Shown here in pieces: positions 47,001-57,607 of a stretch of 64,000 bases of DNA. The notes beneath the pieces were generated by a model. That model did not search any database, was not told the origin of the DNA, and worked only from the letters and a program-made list of their open reading frames with translations. A program made the position numbers and the translations under genes. The stretch lies in the NCBI RefSeq assembly GCF_011745365.1, contig NW_024468909.1:5394001-5458000 (forward strand), read 5' to 3'. Numbering within the stretch: position 1 is the first letter of the stretch; each line of letters starts with the position of its first letter. Source of the DNA: Cryphonectria parasitica EP155. Lineage: Eukaryota; Ascomycota; Sordariomycetes; Diaporthales; Cryphonectriaceae.

Positions 47001-47166
47001 CAAAATTTTCGAAGGTGAAAAAGACAAAGAAGAGGACGAATATTCAACCAGTGCCAGCCAGTAGACCCAAAAAAAGTATATAGCCAAATGGCGTGGGGAA
47101 GAGTCCCGTCATACATGGGCGTAATTTTATCCTCTCTAGTCCTTGTGTAACAATAAAATGCAATGA
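44060..47166. other. Gene-poor spacer upstream of the KAR9-like gene
   Basis: No supported gene. A 291-codon open frame on the minus strand (44219-45094) lies 160 bp upstream of the KAR9-like start. It is Ser/Pro/Leu-rich without family features and is probably leader or promoter. A GGA trinucleotide run lies at about 45120-45146 and a poly-A tract near 46950-46968. Confidence 0.4.
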
Positions 47167-50140
47167 TCATGAGAAAACCTCCGCTCCGTGGGGCTCCAAG
47201 GACCCAGGTTCTATATGCTCCGAGACGGCAACCCAGCCAGCGCTGTCGTGCTCATTCAGCTCCAGCTCGGGGGGCAAGTTGAGCCAGTTCTGCCACCCAT
47301 CATCCAGCCGCGGAAAATTAAGCCCCTCTGCAGAGATGTCGCCTGGCACGATGCCAAACGCTGCCCCGGACATATCTTCCTCTTGATGGTGGCCCGCGTC
47401 ATGGGTGTGGGTGGACGTCCCGGGCGACATCGAGTCCGATGCATCCGAGCTGTGCTCGTGCGACATCATGTCCACAGGCCATGAGTTCGCCGTCACCTGT
47501 TGTGCCATCTCTTGTGCCAGTGTCTGCGGGCCCAACGTCCCCATGGGCATCTGCATCGCTTCGAGGCCACCCATCAACGGCGACTGTGTGATGATGGGCA
47601 TCGTAGCAAGACCCATCGCGCTCATTTCAGGGTGCAGCGAATTGTTGTTGTTAGTGTTGTGTGCCGGCTGGTGCGACAGGCTCCCCATCTGCCTCGGCTG
47701 CATCATCGCTGCGTATCCGTTTGTAAAGGCTAGGCCTCCTCCCAGGGCTGCCGCTTGGTGAGGTGAGTGGCCCGAGGCTGGCAGTATGCTGGCGCCATTC
47801 ATAGTATCGGCGGCGGCCGGCGCTGGTGGCGCTGGTCGGTCTACGCCAGGCTTGTTCCTGATGACGTTGTCCATGAAGATGGCTGCGTACTCGGCCGCCG
47901 CATACGTCTCACGAAGCGTCTGCAGTACTTTCATGCACGTGTCGAAGCCCCTCTGCGCCTCCTCGCGTGTTGCCTTGACAGGGTCACTGACGTCCTGTAG
48001 GTGGACCAGCATGGCCGGCATGATCACTGTCACTCCTGTCGTTGGGAAATACCTGTCCAGCTCTAGCGCGTGCATCTCCCCGGCCACACGAGTGATCTCG
48101 GCCGCAACGCCCTTGCACTTCTGGCGAGCCACTAGGGAGATGTGCTGTTCGGCAGCTGGGTCCAGCCTCGACTCTTGGATGCGGAGGGGGCGGATCAAGG
48201 GGTGGTAGATCTTCCCGACTGTGGTCTGGTAGAGCATCTGCAAGAGACTGCGCTGCATCGCGACCGGTGTGCGGCCGTGTTCGACATCCCAGCGCTCTAA
48301 CGTCCGATACTGGCACGTCGGTGGGAGCGCCGCGGCCCATGCGGCGAGCTCGCGGTGGACCTTGTCAAGGGTCTGCAGGTTGTCGACGATGGTCGCCGGC
48401 GTCGAGCTCGTGCGGGTGCTCGTGGCATCCTGGAATGACTGGGCGGCCCTCAGCACACGCCCGACCAGCACGTACAGCTTGGCCTTCTCCACACACATCT
48501 CGGCCAGCTCCTGCTGCATCCCGACGTCAAAGAGGACGGGGCAGTCCTCCCGGGAGACCAACAGGTTGTCTGCCAGGACCTCGATCTCGAAGTCGTTCTC
48601 TTCCAGCATGGGGAGGTCAAAGTCCTCATCCTTGATCCTGATGAGCCGGGACATCCCCAGGCCGATCTGCCGGTCTCGCATGACGCAGGACCACCATATC
48701 CTCCTGCGATGCCTCCTCCTCACTGGGTCGATGTTGTTGCTCACGTTTGTCCGGTGCAGCCCGAGGGCCTGGGCCTGCGAGATGGCGATGCCAGACCAAT
48801 ACCACGTCTCTTTGGCGTCATCTGGGGCGTCGTACCAAAAGGACAGCAGCAGCGACGACTGAGCGAGGACAAATTTGTCGTTTTCGTAGTCAAAATCATG
48901 AAGCAGCTTTGCTGCCTGGAAGATGGAGCGCCTTAGTGCCCTGCGATTCTTGAAGCCAGCCGCCGTCACGTGTGCAGACTCGACGAAAGCCGATGCGGCA
49001 AACATGACGCATTGGTAGAGGAGGAGGCTGAGCTGTCCATGCCGTCCATTCCGATCGCTGACTCGCCGGATGAAATTGTGAAGCTCCAGCACAGGAAAGT
49101 CAGGGTGAACATGTTCAATGTATGCCAGCAACAACTGTCTCTCGAGTGTCACATCAGGCAGCTCCAGAGCGCCCATCTGGTGCAGATGCTGCAGGCCTTC
49201 ACGTGTGATCTTCCCTGCGGCCGGCAGCCTCACGTGCGGCGGCACAAGCGCAAGCCATGCCTGGGATTCTTCGGTCGGGCCCCAAGGGAGTTGTGTTACT
49301 GCTGATCCACCGGCGTACGTCCGACCTGCTCAAGTGGGTAGTGAGTAAGTAACCTGACCATGATGTGGGTGCGACGACCCTTGGCATTGACATGTGAAAA
49401 TGCCTGACGCAGGTCGGGCTGCCGGAAGTGGTGGGGGGGGGGGGGGGACACGCTTACAAGGCTGTACTGCTGCTTGTGCACCCTGACCGCTCATCTCCGA
49501 GAACGAGTCACGCGCTCGCTGTAAAGCATCGTCACCCGCCACCAGACCAGTTTCGATGGAGATTGTAGGTGTTGGGTTTGGTAGGATAGAGGGCTTGGAG
49601 AGCAGAGATTGAGTCTGGCGCCTAGAGAAATGTTAGATTTTTCGAAGAGGCTTGAACAGAGAGAAGAATAAATCAAAGCTGGCCCAAAGACAGGGAAGGA
49701 TGGGGGACTCACCTCTTTCTCTTACTGGGAGGAATAATGCACTGCACCATGGCATGGCGACAATTCCCACAAGGATAATTGGTCACGTATCCGTCCTTCT
49801 CCTTGTAGTCACAGCGAACCTTGCGGCTCCTACACTCTTGGCAGGCCTGCGGCGCCCGCTTCTTGACGGGCTTGGAGGGCCTATCCGTCTCAGCCGACGA
49901 CTTCTTCCTCTTCTTGGAGGTGGCATCCGAGCTGGCGCCGGCGGAGGAGGAGGAGGACTCGGGGGGGCCATCCGCACCGGTGTCAGAAGGCGTAAAGGCT
50001 GCCTGTTCAGAAGGCGAGTCCTCGTCATGTTGGCTTGGGGACTCTGCCATGGCGACATCGTCGTCCTGATGAGGGTGATCGGCGGCCAGTTGCTTGTGGC
50101 CGGCGTCTCGTAACAGCTCCATGAGTTGATCGGTCTCCAT
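47167..50140 (-). CDS. Zn2Cys6 transcription factor, CTF1/FarB-like
   Basis: This is a fungal binuclear-zinc-cluster regulator. Exons read from the complement, 49713-50140, 49458-49621 and 47167-49325, give 916 residues with consistent phases. The acidic N terminus leads into the basic KKRAPQACQECRSRKVRCD half of the cluster. The spacing is C-x2-C-x6-C-x13-C-x2-C-x6-C, so the loop between the two halves is long. The fungal-specific regulatory domain follows: TREGLQHLHQMGALELPD, LLLAYIEHVHPDFPVLEL, and the RRIWWSCVMRDRQIGLGMSR signature around the middle. The C-terminal part is Gln/Met/Asn-rich and likely activating. The opening of the middle domain resembles cutinase transcription factor 1 and FarA/FarB, regulators of fatty-acid and cutin use. 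That narrower call is tentative. Intron 2 contains a C15 tract in the transcript. Confidence 0.88.
49433..49447. repeat. G15 tract inside intron 2 of the zinc-cluster gene
   Basis: Fifteen G on the plus strand, read as poly-C in the transcript, about 10 nt after the donor. Confidence 0.9.
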
Positions 50141-50521
50141 TATAATTCGATCAGTCGCGTGTTGTGGTCCTGACTGGAAAATACCATGTTATGGCGCTGG
50201 GTAGTGATTTTGGTTCATAGGTCCACACGTTGCACCCGACTAATGCCTTGTGGTTGCTTTGACACACGCACAGATACACACCGGAGGTCTACCTTGATGA
50301 GAAGAAGGTTTGTAAAGTATGTTTCCTGAAATTCAGGTTGGAAGTATGTGGAACCGTTGAACAAAATGCTAGAGGGGGTATCACCCGACAATTATTTCAT
50401 AAGGTCGTTTCTTGAGAGATAAAAGAGGAAGAGAAAGAAGAGGCATATACGGGTCTCAGATGTGTGTTGCGAGTAGGTGGAAAATGTCTCATGGATATAC
50501 ACACGTTGACTGTTGAAGTTG

Positions 50522-50557
<36 letters not shown>

Positions 50558-53500
50558 CCAATATGACCTTCGTATATTTTTGTGAAGTGCTCGCGATGTA
50601 ACAACCAAAGGAAAGGAAAACCGATCTAGTCCAAGGCCAAAGAAACCAGAAGAAGAAAGTAACAAATAACGAGCGAGGTGTTCGAGATTATAAAAGTGCT
50701 GCTCCACGGTCCCTCTTTCCTTCTTGGCTTGGCGAGGGGGCCCAGGATCCTGGGGTACTACGGCTAGTACGTATCGTGGTACCACAGTACTCAGGCCCGA
50801 CGCTTTGTATCTGGGCACTGTACCTCGCGGTACCTCGCGCTCTTAGCAGACCAAGAGCCCATTTCGACGATCATTCCAAGATTAAGATTTCTAGATTTTC
50901 TATAGTATTCCCATCTGTTTTCTATTTACAGAAAATGGTTTGCCTCTTCGCACTCTCCCATTCTCCTCATGAGATTTTTTATTAAGCTTTTTCTTATTTC
51001 TTTCTTTTTTTTTCGTGGATTATTGGCAAGAATCAACCAACTTCGAAGCTGCATGTCGAGCGCGTGGTGAATGGTCTTGACCGCTGATGTACCACAGAGT
51101 ACCTACCCCTCAAGCGTTACCATCAAAGCGGATCCGTTCCGGGGCAGAGGATGAATCGATTGGTACGCACCGTCTTTTGATGGGCCCCCCGGACCAGCGA
51201 TGGACACAACAAAGCCCGCACGACCAGGAGGTAAAATCTGGGGCCAGCCAGCATAGTCCTCGTCGCGATTGCGGAGCCCTCGGCCACAGTGCATAGCATG
51301 TGGACTCTCTCAGTAAGTTTTTTTTAGGGAACACGAAATGCAGGCAATCGATCATATCATCGATGGATCGAACATTACTTGTCCATTGTCTTCTCGTCGA
51401 GATATCCATCTATTCATCCATCCATCCGGTCGGTCAGTCATATGTACAATCCATAATCCAACGTGCTTATGCGCTGTTGTAACACACCCTCGTGAGCTTT
51501 GCAACCAAGTACCTTGAGGGGCTCAATGTGCCGGAAGGGGGGGACGCCTAAGGGGCGGGCCAAATACGCACCCACCCACCAACTAAGGGTTCCCCAGGCT
51601 TCCCCAGGGCCAAGACTAGTAGGGCGAGTTTTCCAGGCCCAACGTCGACACAGAGCCGCCCTGCCAGGTCAGGGTGTCATCAGCTGGTTGATCGTCACCT
51701 GGTCAAGGAACCTGACCTCGGCGCCCTCGCTGGGTCTGACCTGGCAGGAGGATAGTCGCATCGTACATGGTACTGTACTAAAAGTATATAGCCCAGAAAG
51801 AAAGAAGGAGTGGAGATGAATGTAGCAGCTTTTTTACAGCGTTGATGAGGGCCCCAGACATGATACTCTGGCGTCAAAATTTCAAGGCATGTGATCGTGG
51901 CAAGGGGGGCGGGGGGGGCTTGATTGACCTAGTCCATCCTGTTGTGGAGGACGGACACACTCAACCTGTCCAAAGGTCACGTTGGCATTTTCCCTTTTAT
52001 CTCTTATTTTGTGTGTGCGTGTGTGTGTTCTATTCTTCACTCCCTCTCCATGTCACCCGTCTTGCATTTCTACTCGTTTTGAATTATCCTCGACGATCAA
52101 CCCACAACCCGACACTGTGGATTCATACGATCTGGACTGCTGTTTGGCGCGTATGCAACTTCGCGCCTCTCGGCCTCAGATCTAATGTGCCTACCTTCCA
52201 GGGGGTGAGATTACGCCTGCTTCGTGTGTCTTTATCTTATCATACATAGTACAGTCTACTCTACTTTTATTCTCTCTCGTACAGTACACTATGCCCATCT
52301 CCGATCCTACACCGTCTCTCGCCGACCGGCCTCGGCTCGCGGAGAAGACTTCATCCTGCACGCCCTTGTTCTTTTCCGCCTCTTTTCCTCTCTCACCAAA
52401 TCCGAGATAATTTCGTTCATGCAGCCCTTTTGTTTTCTTTTCTTTTGGTCTGCTTTTGGGTCTTCTTTTCCCCCACATGGTGTGGGAGACAGTTTCACGT
52501 TAGCCCATCCCTCCTTTGTGTGTGGCCTCGTCAAGAGTTCGGTCAACTTCCGCCGTGCCTGCTGGCCGATTGGATTTTGGCTCCCGCGTGCCCGGGAACG
52601 CCCACCCTCAAAAACGTTCACACCCCTCCTTCTTCCAAGATCCAAGATCCTCATCCTTTTCTTAGGGGCTCCGCTCGCCCGCCCACCAGAACACACCTCC
52701 CCTCCTATACTCCCCCGCATCCATCCCAAAAAGAAAAAGAAGGATTCCCAAAAAAATTTAAGCCCACAAGTGGCCACACGAAACCCCAGAAAAACAATCA
52801 TCTGGGGAAGATGATTATTCCTCCCGTCTCTTTCCGGGGTTGCGGATCCGCCCAACACACCTGTTACTATAGTACGTACTCACTTTTTGGTGACGTTTCT
52901 CACCACCTCCATTGTCGGAAGTCAAAATCCGCAACCAATCAATCTAATATGGAAGGTCATCGAGTCTGTACAACGTGGTGGCAGGTGGTAAAGAAAGAAC
53001 CAAATTGAACCCTAGCTATACAACAAAATAAACCACACCCTAACCAGTCCGTTTTTGTACGTAGACGCTCAGTGCAACCAATGAGGTGGTCCAGAAAGCC
53101 GAATTGGGCAGGAGAACATTTGGTGCAGCCGTTTCTCTCTCTTTCTATTACCATCTCTCCGTTTTTGTCCAACGCAACCCTCCCGCTTATTCTGGCATCC
53201 CTCAAGGGTTCACATCGGTCTAGTTCGTTTTGTGTCTAGATGATACCAAACTGTGCCTCCACGATCATGGGGTGACATGCGTCCTGCGAGATGGGAGACT
53301 AAGCTGAACTCTGGCGTCCGTTTTATTCCCTAGAGGCGCATTGTGACACGGGCCCCCCCCTTGGTGAGGCAGAGAATTTCCCGGGAGGAACAGCTTCTGA
53401 ACCTATGAACGCTGCTGCCGCCGGCATTGTCGCTGTCGTGAAAGCATCATAGAAAAGGGTTGACGTTGTGTGGGGCAAAGACTGGTGACGATCTGGGGCT

Positions 53501-55425
53501 GGCTGTGTGGTGGAGCGATGCCATGATCTTCATGACGTTGGGATTACAGTACTATGTATGCATCCCAATCTCCTTCCAGGATTTGTTCCCCCGCCTGGTG
53601 GGACACGACTCGACCCTCCATAACCGTGGTGCATGACGGTCCAGTTATGGGCTGCCATGGGAGAAGACGGTTCAGTCACGTGGGCGCCTGCTTCACATGT
53701 GAACTGTGGCGGAGAGAACAACACCAGCTGGCGGGTGGACCACCTAGCTCTGGCCTTGCTGCTGGAGATGTTTCCGCCCCTCGGACGAGGAGAATGGCGC
53801 TGGTTGGCCTTGTCCCAAAGCACGGTCACTCTCACTCGTCAAGTTTTGTGTGTACGGGAACACATATTCCACGCCATGTGCTATGATACGTGTTCGTGTG
53901 CCAGAGACTGCCTGCTGTCTCTCTCTACCATCTCAAGAGTCTGTATCAGCCGCTGTGCAACGTCTCAAGAATGTCGTCGGCTTCTTGCAGCGGACGGGAG
54001 GTTGTGAGCTCCGCCTCGCCGGATTTCCCGGGGCTTGCGACCCGTGTCCAGCTGGTTTTCCGGAGCTTAATACAACAAACACCTCTCTACCGCTGGCGAG
54101 GTCTAAGAAAGTCGTGGCTCTGGTGTGAAGCACTATGGCCTTTGTCACTGCGCATTCAAACAATTACTTGATCCAATTCAATGCACCACCACCACCACCA
54201 CCAAGACAGTGTCAATTGAACATACCACGTGTCTCGTGGCGAAGCGAACTGATCGCGTGTTCAGAAAGCGGCCGCCAAATCCAGCTGTGTAAGACACCAA
54301 CTAAGTCGAGAAAATGCCGTGATTCGGAAACGCGGTAGGTCAAGCCACAACTTCCATAGTACATTCCAATTAGTTATCTGCTTCTTGGCCGCACCCGCCA
54401 ATCGCCAAGCCGCCACTACCATCCGTTTTCGTTATCACGAGGCTGGCACCGGCTTGGGCCCAGAACCGCTAAGCCTGGCTGTGTTTGGACATGCCAAAAG
54501 CTTACCGCGCGCAGGAAAAGACTCATTCTAGAATCTCTCTTCTCCCTATTATCATTTTTGATAGTTGTCTAACTACCAGAAATTGAGTGATCGTCATGAA
54601 GCGAGTAATGAACCAAATGAACAGCCTTCGAATCGAGAGGACGCTAAATGTGGCTGGCTGAAAGATTCCCACTTCCTCATGAAATTATCCTGTCTTAGTA
54701 TTTCGGGGGTTACTCAGGTTGCTTGACTTGTCGAAACTAGCGAAACGCCAACTATGAACTTAAGGCCAGCTGGTTGGTGGTGAAAGGACTCCAACCCCTG
54801 GCGCATCCCGGCTTTCTGGGTCTGGACTCGTGGACTTCAGCTTGGGCTCATTCTCACTGACACGCTGTACTCCTGATATTGTAGTAGGCATGATAGAGGG
54901 TATTGAGGATCAAAATACATTCAATAGACTTTCTTCAATCAATCAAGTCAGTTTCGACACTCTGCATCGAGGCATTATAGTATAATTAAATACAGTATGG
55001 CCCCCCACAGGGAGGTGGACCACGGCGCCCAAAGACGGCACGCGTAATCGCTCATTCCTAAGGGGGTCCACTTGAGTATCAGAATGCGCCCCAGCGTCGA
55101 GACGGAAAGGAGGTCGAGACCCTTTTTTTTTTTTTTTTTTTTTTTAGGTCTCCCTCTTTTCTTAATTAATGTTTCTACTGTGTCTTTTCCTGAACCCGTA
55201 GAAGAAGAACCATGTCATGACGATCCTCTTCAAGTGTACTTAACTGTATAACAATCGGATTACCATTCTTTTCTTGGCCTGTCTCGCCTGTATGGCAGAC
55301 TTATAGACGGAGAGAAACAAGGAGAGAAACAAGGAGGAAGAAATCGATCCCGAAGGGTCTCGATTCCTCTCCTGGCTTGCCGTCAGGGCAGACAAGACCG
55401 TCCCCTCCCTTCTTCCGTTGTCACG
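50141..55425. other. Long gene-poor spacer
   Basis: Over 5 kb without a supported gene. It contains a CGA trinucleotide repeat (50522-50557), TG/CA runs near 52010-52030, and a poly-T tract of about 22 nt near 55124-55145. Open frames up to about 196 codons occur, but none shows family features. Diverged, mutated repeats cannot be excluded. Confidence 0.4.
50522..50557. repeat. GAC/CGA trinucleotide repeat
   Basis: About twelve pure units of a GAC repeat, upstream of the zinc-cluster gene and outside any supported coding sequence. Confidence 0.9.
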
Positions 55426-56565
55426 ATGGCCAAGCTCGCCGGCTCCGCCCTGGTGAGCTGGAAGACCGCCGCCGCCGCAACACTACTGTGCATTTGGCTC
55501 GTCTGGAGCGTCAGTTTCCTGCGCCCACAGGCGGCAGACGGAGTCCTCTCCACGCTACCTGGGCTCGGCAAGGGCGGCGGCAGCAGCGACAGCGACAGCG
55601 ACAGCGCGAGCGCGAACGCGAGCGAGCCTCAGGACAATATCGATGACGACAGCCTGCGGCCTCTCGTGCTATACACCTATGCCGAGTCCGAGAATGCGCG
55701 CGAAAATTTCGCCTTCTTCATCCGCAACGGCCTGCACGGCCGCGCCGACTTCGTCTTCATCTTCAATGGCGAGACCGACGCCTACACCATGCTGCCCGAC
55801 CTGCCCAACATCCAAATCGTCCAGCGCGAAAACAAGTGCTTCGACATTGGCGCGCACGGGGAGGTGCTACGCCAGGACGACTTGTGGAAGAAATACAAGC
55901 GGTTCATTACCATGAACGCGAGCGTGCGGGGGCCTTTTGCCCCGACGTACTTTCCGAGTTGCTGGATGGACGCGTTCCTGGGCAAGATCACCGACAAGGT
56001 CAAGGTAAGGAAGGGATCCAAGTCCCCCTGAAAAGATGACTGCAGATGTGTATATGGAAGGCTGACGTGGAGACAATCGCCCCGAAACCAGCTCGTCGGC
56101 ACGACCCTCAACTGCCACCCTCGAATCCACCTTCAGTCGATGCTCCTCGCGACCGATGACATCGGCATGTCCATCCTGCTCGACCCAGACCTCGCCCTCT
56201 CAGCCTCCGTCAACGACTTCTATGGCACCAGTCTGGACCCTGTAGGCTTCACGCCGTGCTTTTCCTCGCTCAAGAAGGCCGTCCACGCCGAGATTGGCAT
56301 CACGACCTTGATCAAGTCCCAGGGTTACGAGGTGGACGTCGTCATGACGGCGCCCCACTCGCACGGTTCGTTCGAGGCTTTCTGCGAGGCGGCGGGCAAG
56401 CCAGACGACTTCCTGTACAAGGACAGGTACCTTGGTACCAACGTACACCCGTACGAGACGGTCTTCATGAAGGCAAACCGGGAGATCGATCCCATGTTGC
56501 TGCAGCGCCTGACGGAGTGGCACCTCGACGCGAACATGACAAGCTGGGATGCGTGTGGCCGGTGA
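55426..56565 (+). CDS. Type II membrane protein, glycosyltransferase-like
   Basis: Exons 55426-56004 and 56092-56565 give 350 residues. The N terminus has a short cytoplasmic tail and one hydrophobic anchor (TLLCIWLVWSVSFL, about residues 20-33), then a serine/aspartate-rich stem. This is the layout of a Golgi type II enzyme. The luminal part begins LVLYTYAESENARENFAFFI and includes DFVFIFNGE, NKCFDIGAHGEVL, RFITMNASVRGPF, and in exon two LVGTTLNC with HLQSMLLATD. I associate these with an uncharacterised group found in fungi, algae and bacteria near polysaccharide synthesis genes; this is from memory, not searched. No canonical DxD is certain. The reaction, donor and acceptor are unknown. 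Confidence 0.7.
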
Positions 56566-57535
56566 GGCGCCTTGACCAGGAGGAGAAGACCATACCTCGA
56601 AAGAAGTCTGTCTTCCTCTCTTGCTCTCTCGACCACCCACAAGCCCCACATAAAGAAGTTCGTGGATAGCAATAGTTGGACAAGAGGAAGAGATGCCAAG
56701 CAAGAAGAGTTCAACGTCGCACCGTGGTATTTGACCGCCCGACCTTGGCGCTTCGCTTTCGACGCTTGGAGGGAACGGGCCGCAACCCGAACGCTCGCGT
56801 GCAGTGGTGCAGCGGTGCAGTGCAGGTGGCGTATCCCGAGGTTATCCTGCGATCCAGTCTCTTGGCGAAGCAACAGAGCGGCCCAAAGGAGGATCGTCAT
56901 ATGCAGACCATTCCAAGCTAACCAAGAAGGATTGGTCCTTATCATACAAGGGCAGAACTCTGCCATGAGACCCCCGACGACGACTTGCAAAACGTCGATC
57001 GAGTTTGGCGCAGAATGGCAGGCCCTTGGTCAAGGAGGACTGGATGGTTCAGCAGCTCTCTCTTCTTGTTGATCATATCTGGGAGGACACGGGCAATATG
57101 GGCGAGACCAACTTCTCTAAACTCATCTAAGATTTGTCAGTGCTCACTTAGTGTGTTAGGTGTTATATCCACTTAGACCTATAGAATTTATGACTAGAAT
57201 CCAGAACTGAATCAGCTGTGGTCAATTCAGAGGTGGCCATTGTGAGAAGTTGACTTCGCTCATGCGTGGTTTTGAGAGAGAAATGTTTCAATAAGACCCA
57301 GTGTTTGGCATACACAATAACATAGCATGGCAGCAAATTTTCTACTGCAATTCAGATAGTTGGTCCCTCCTGCCTAGTGATGCTAATGCCCTTCTCATGC
57401 TCCTGCAAGCTGTAGACACCCCTCAGCGCCTTCTCTAACAAAAACAACAAGCGAGTAGACAAACCCCTTGAGCCCCGGTGCACATAGGAAAGACCTCCAG
57501 GACCACTTCCAATCAACACAAAGCCAGTGAACAAG
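56566..57535. other. Intergenic, no gene seen
   Basis: This is the 3' flank of the glycosyltransferase-like gene and the region before the tRNA. No coding features are seen. Confidence 0.4.
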
Positions 57536-57607
57536 TCCCATATGGTGTAGTGGTCAACATTCACGCCTCTCAAGCGTGGGCCCCGAGTTCAATTCTCGGT
57601 ATGGGAA
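57536..57607 (+). tRNA. tRNA-Glu, anticodon CTC
   Basis: The acceptor strand TCCCATA pairs with TATGGGA at the 3' end. The D arm follows (GGTGTAGTGG, an A-box-like sequence). The anticodon stem-loop is CACGC-CTCTCAA-GCGTG with CTC at the anticodon. The T arm is CCGAG-TTCAATT-CTCGG. No intron is present. The 72-nt cloverleaf is complete and ends before a genomic AAACC. A T-rich stretch follows downstream (tttttggtgttttt), suitable for polymerase III termination. Confidence 0.95.
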
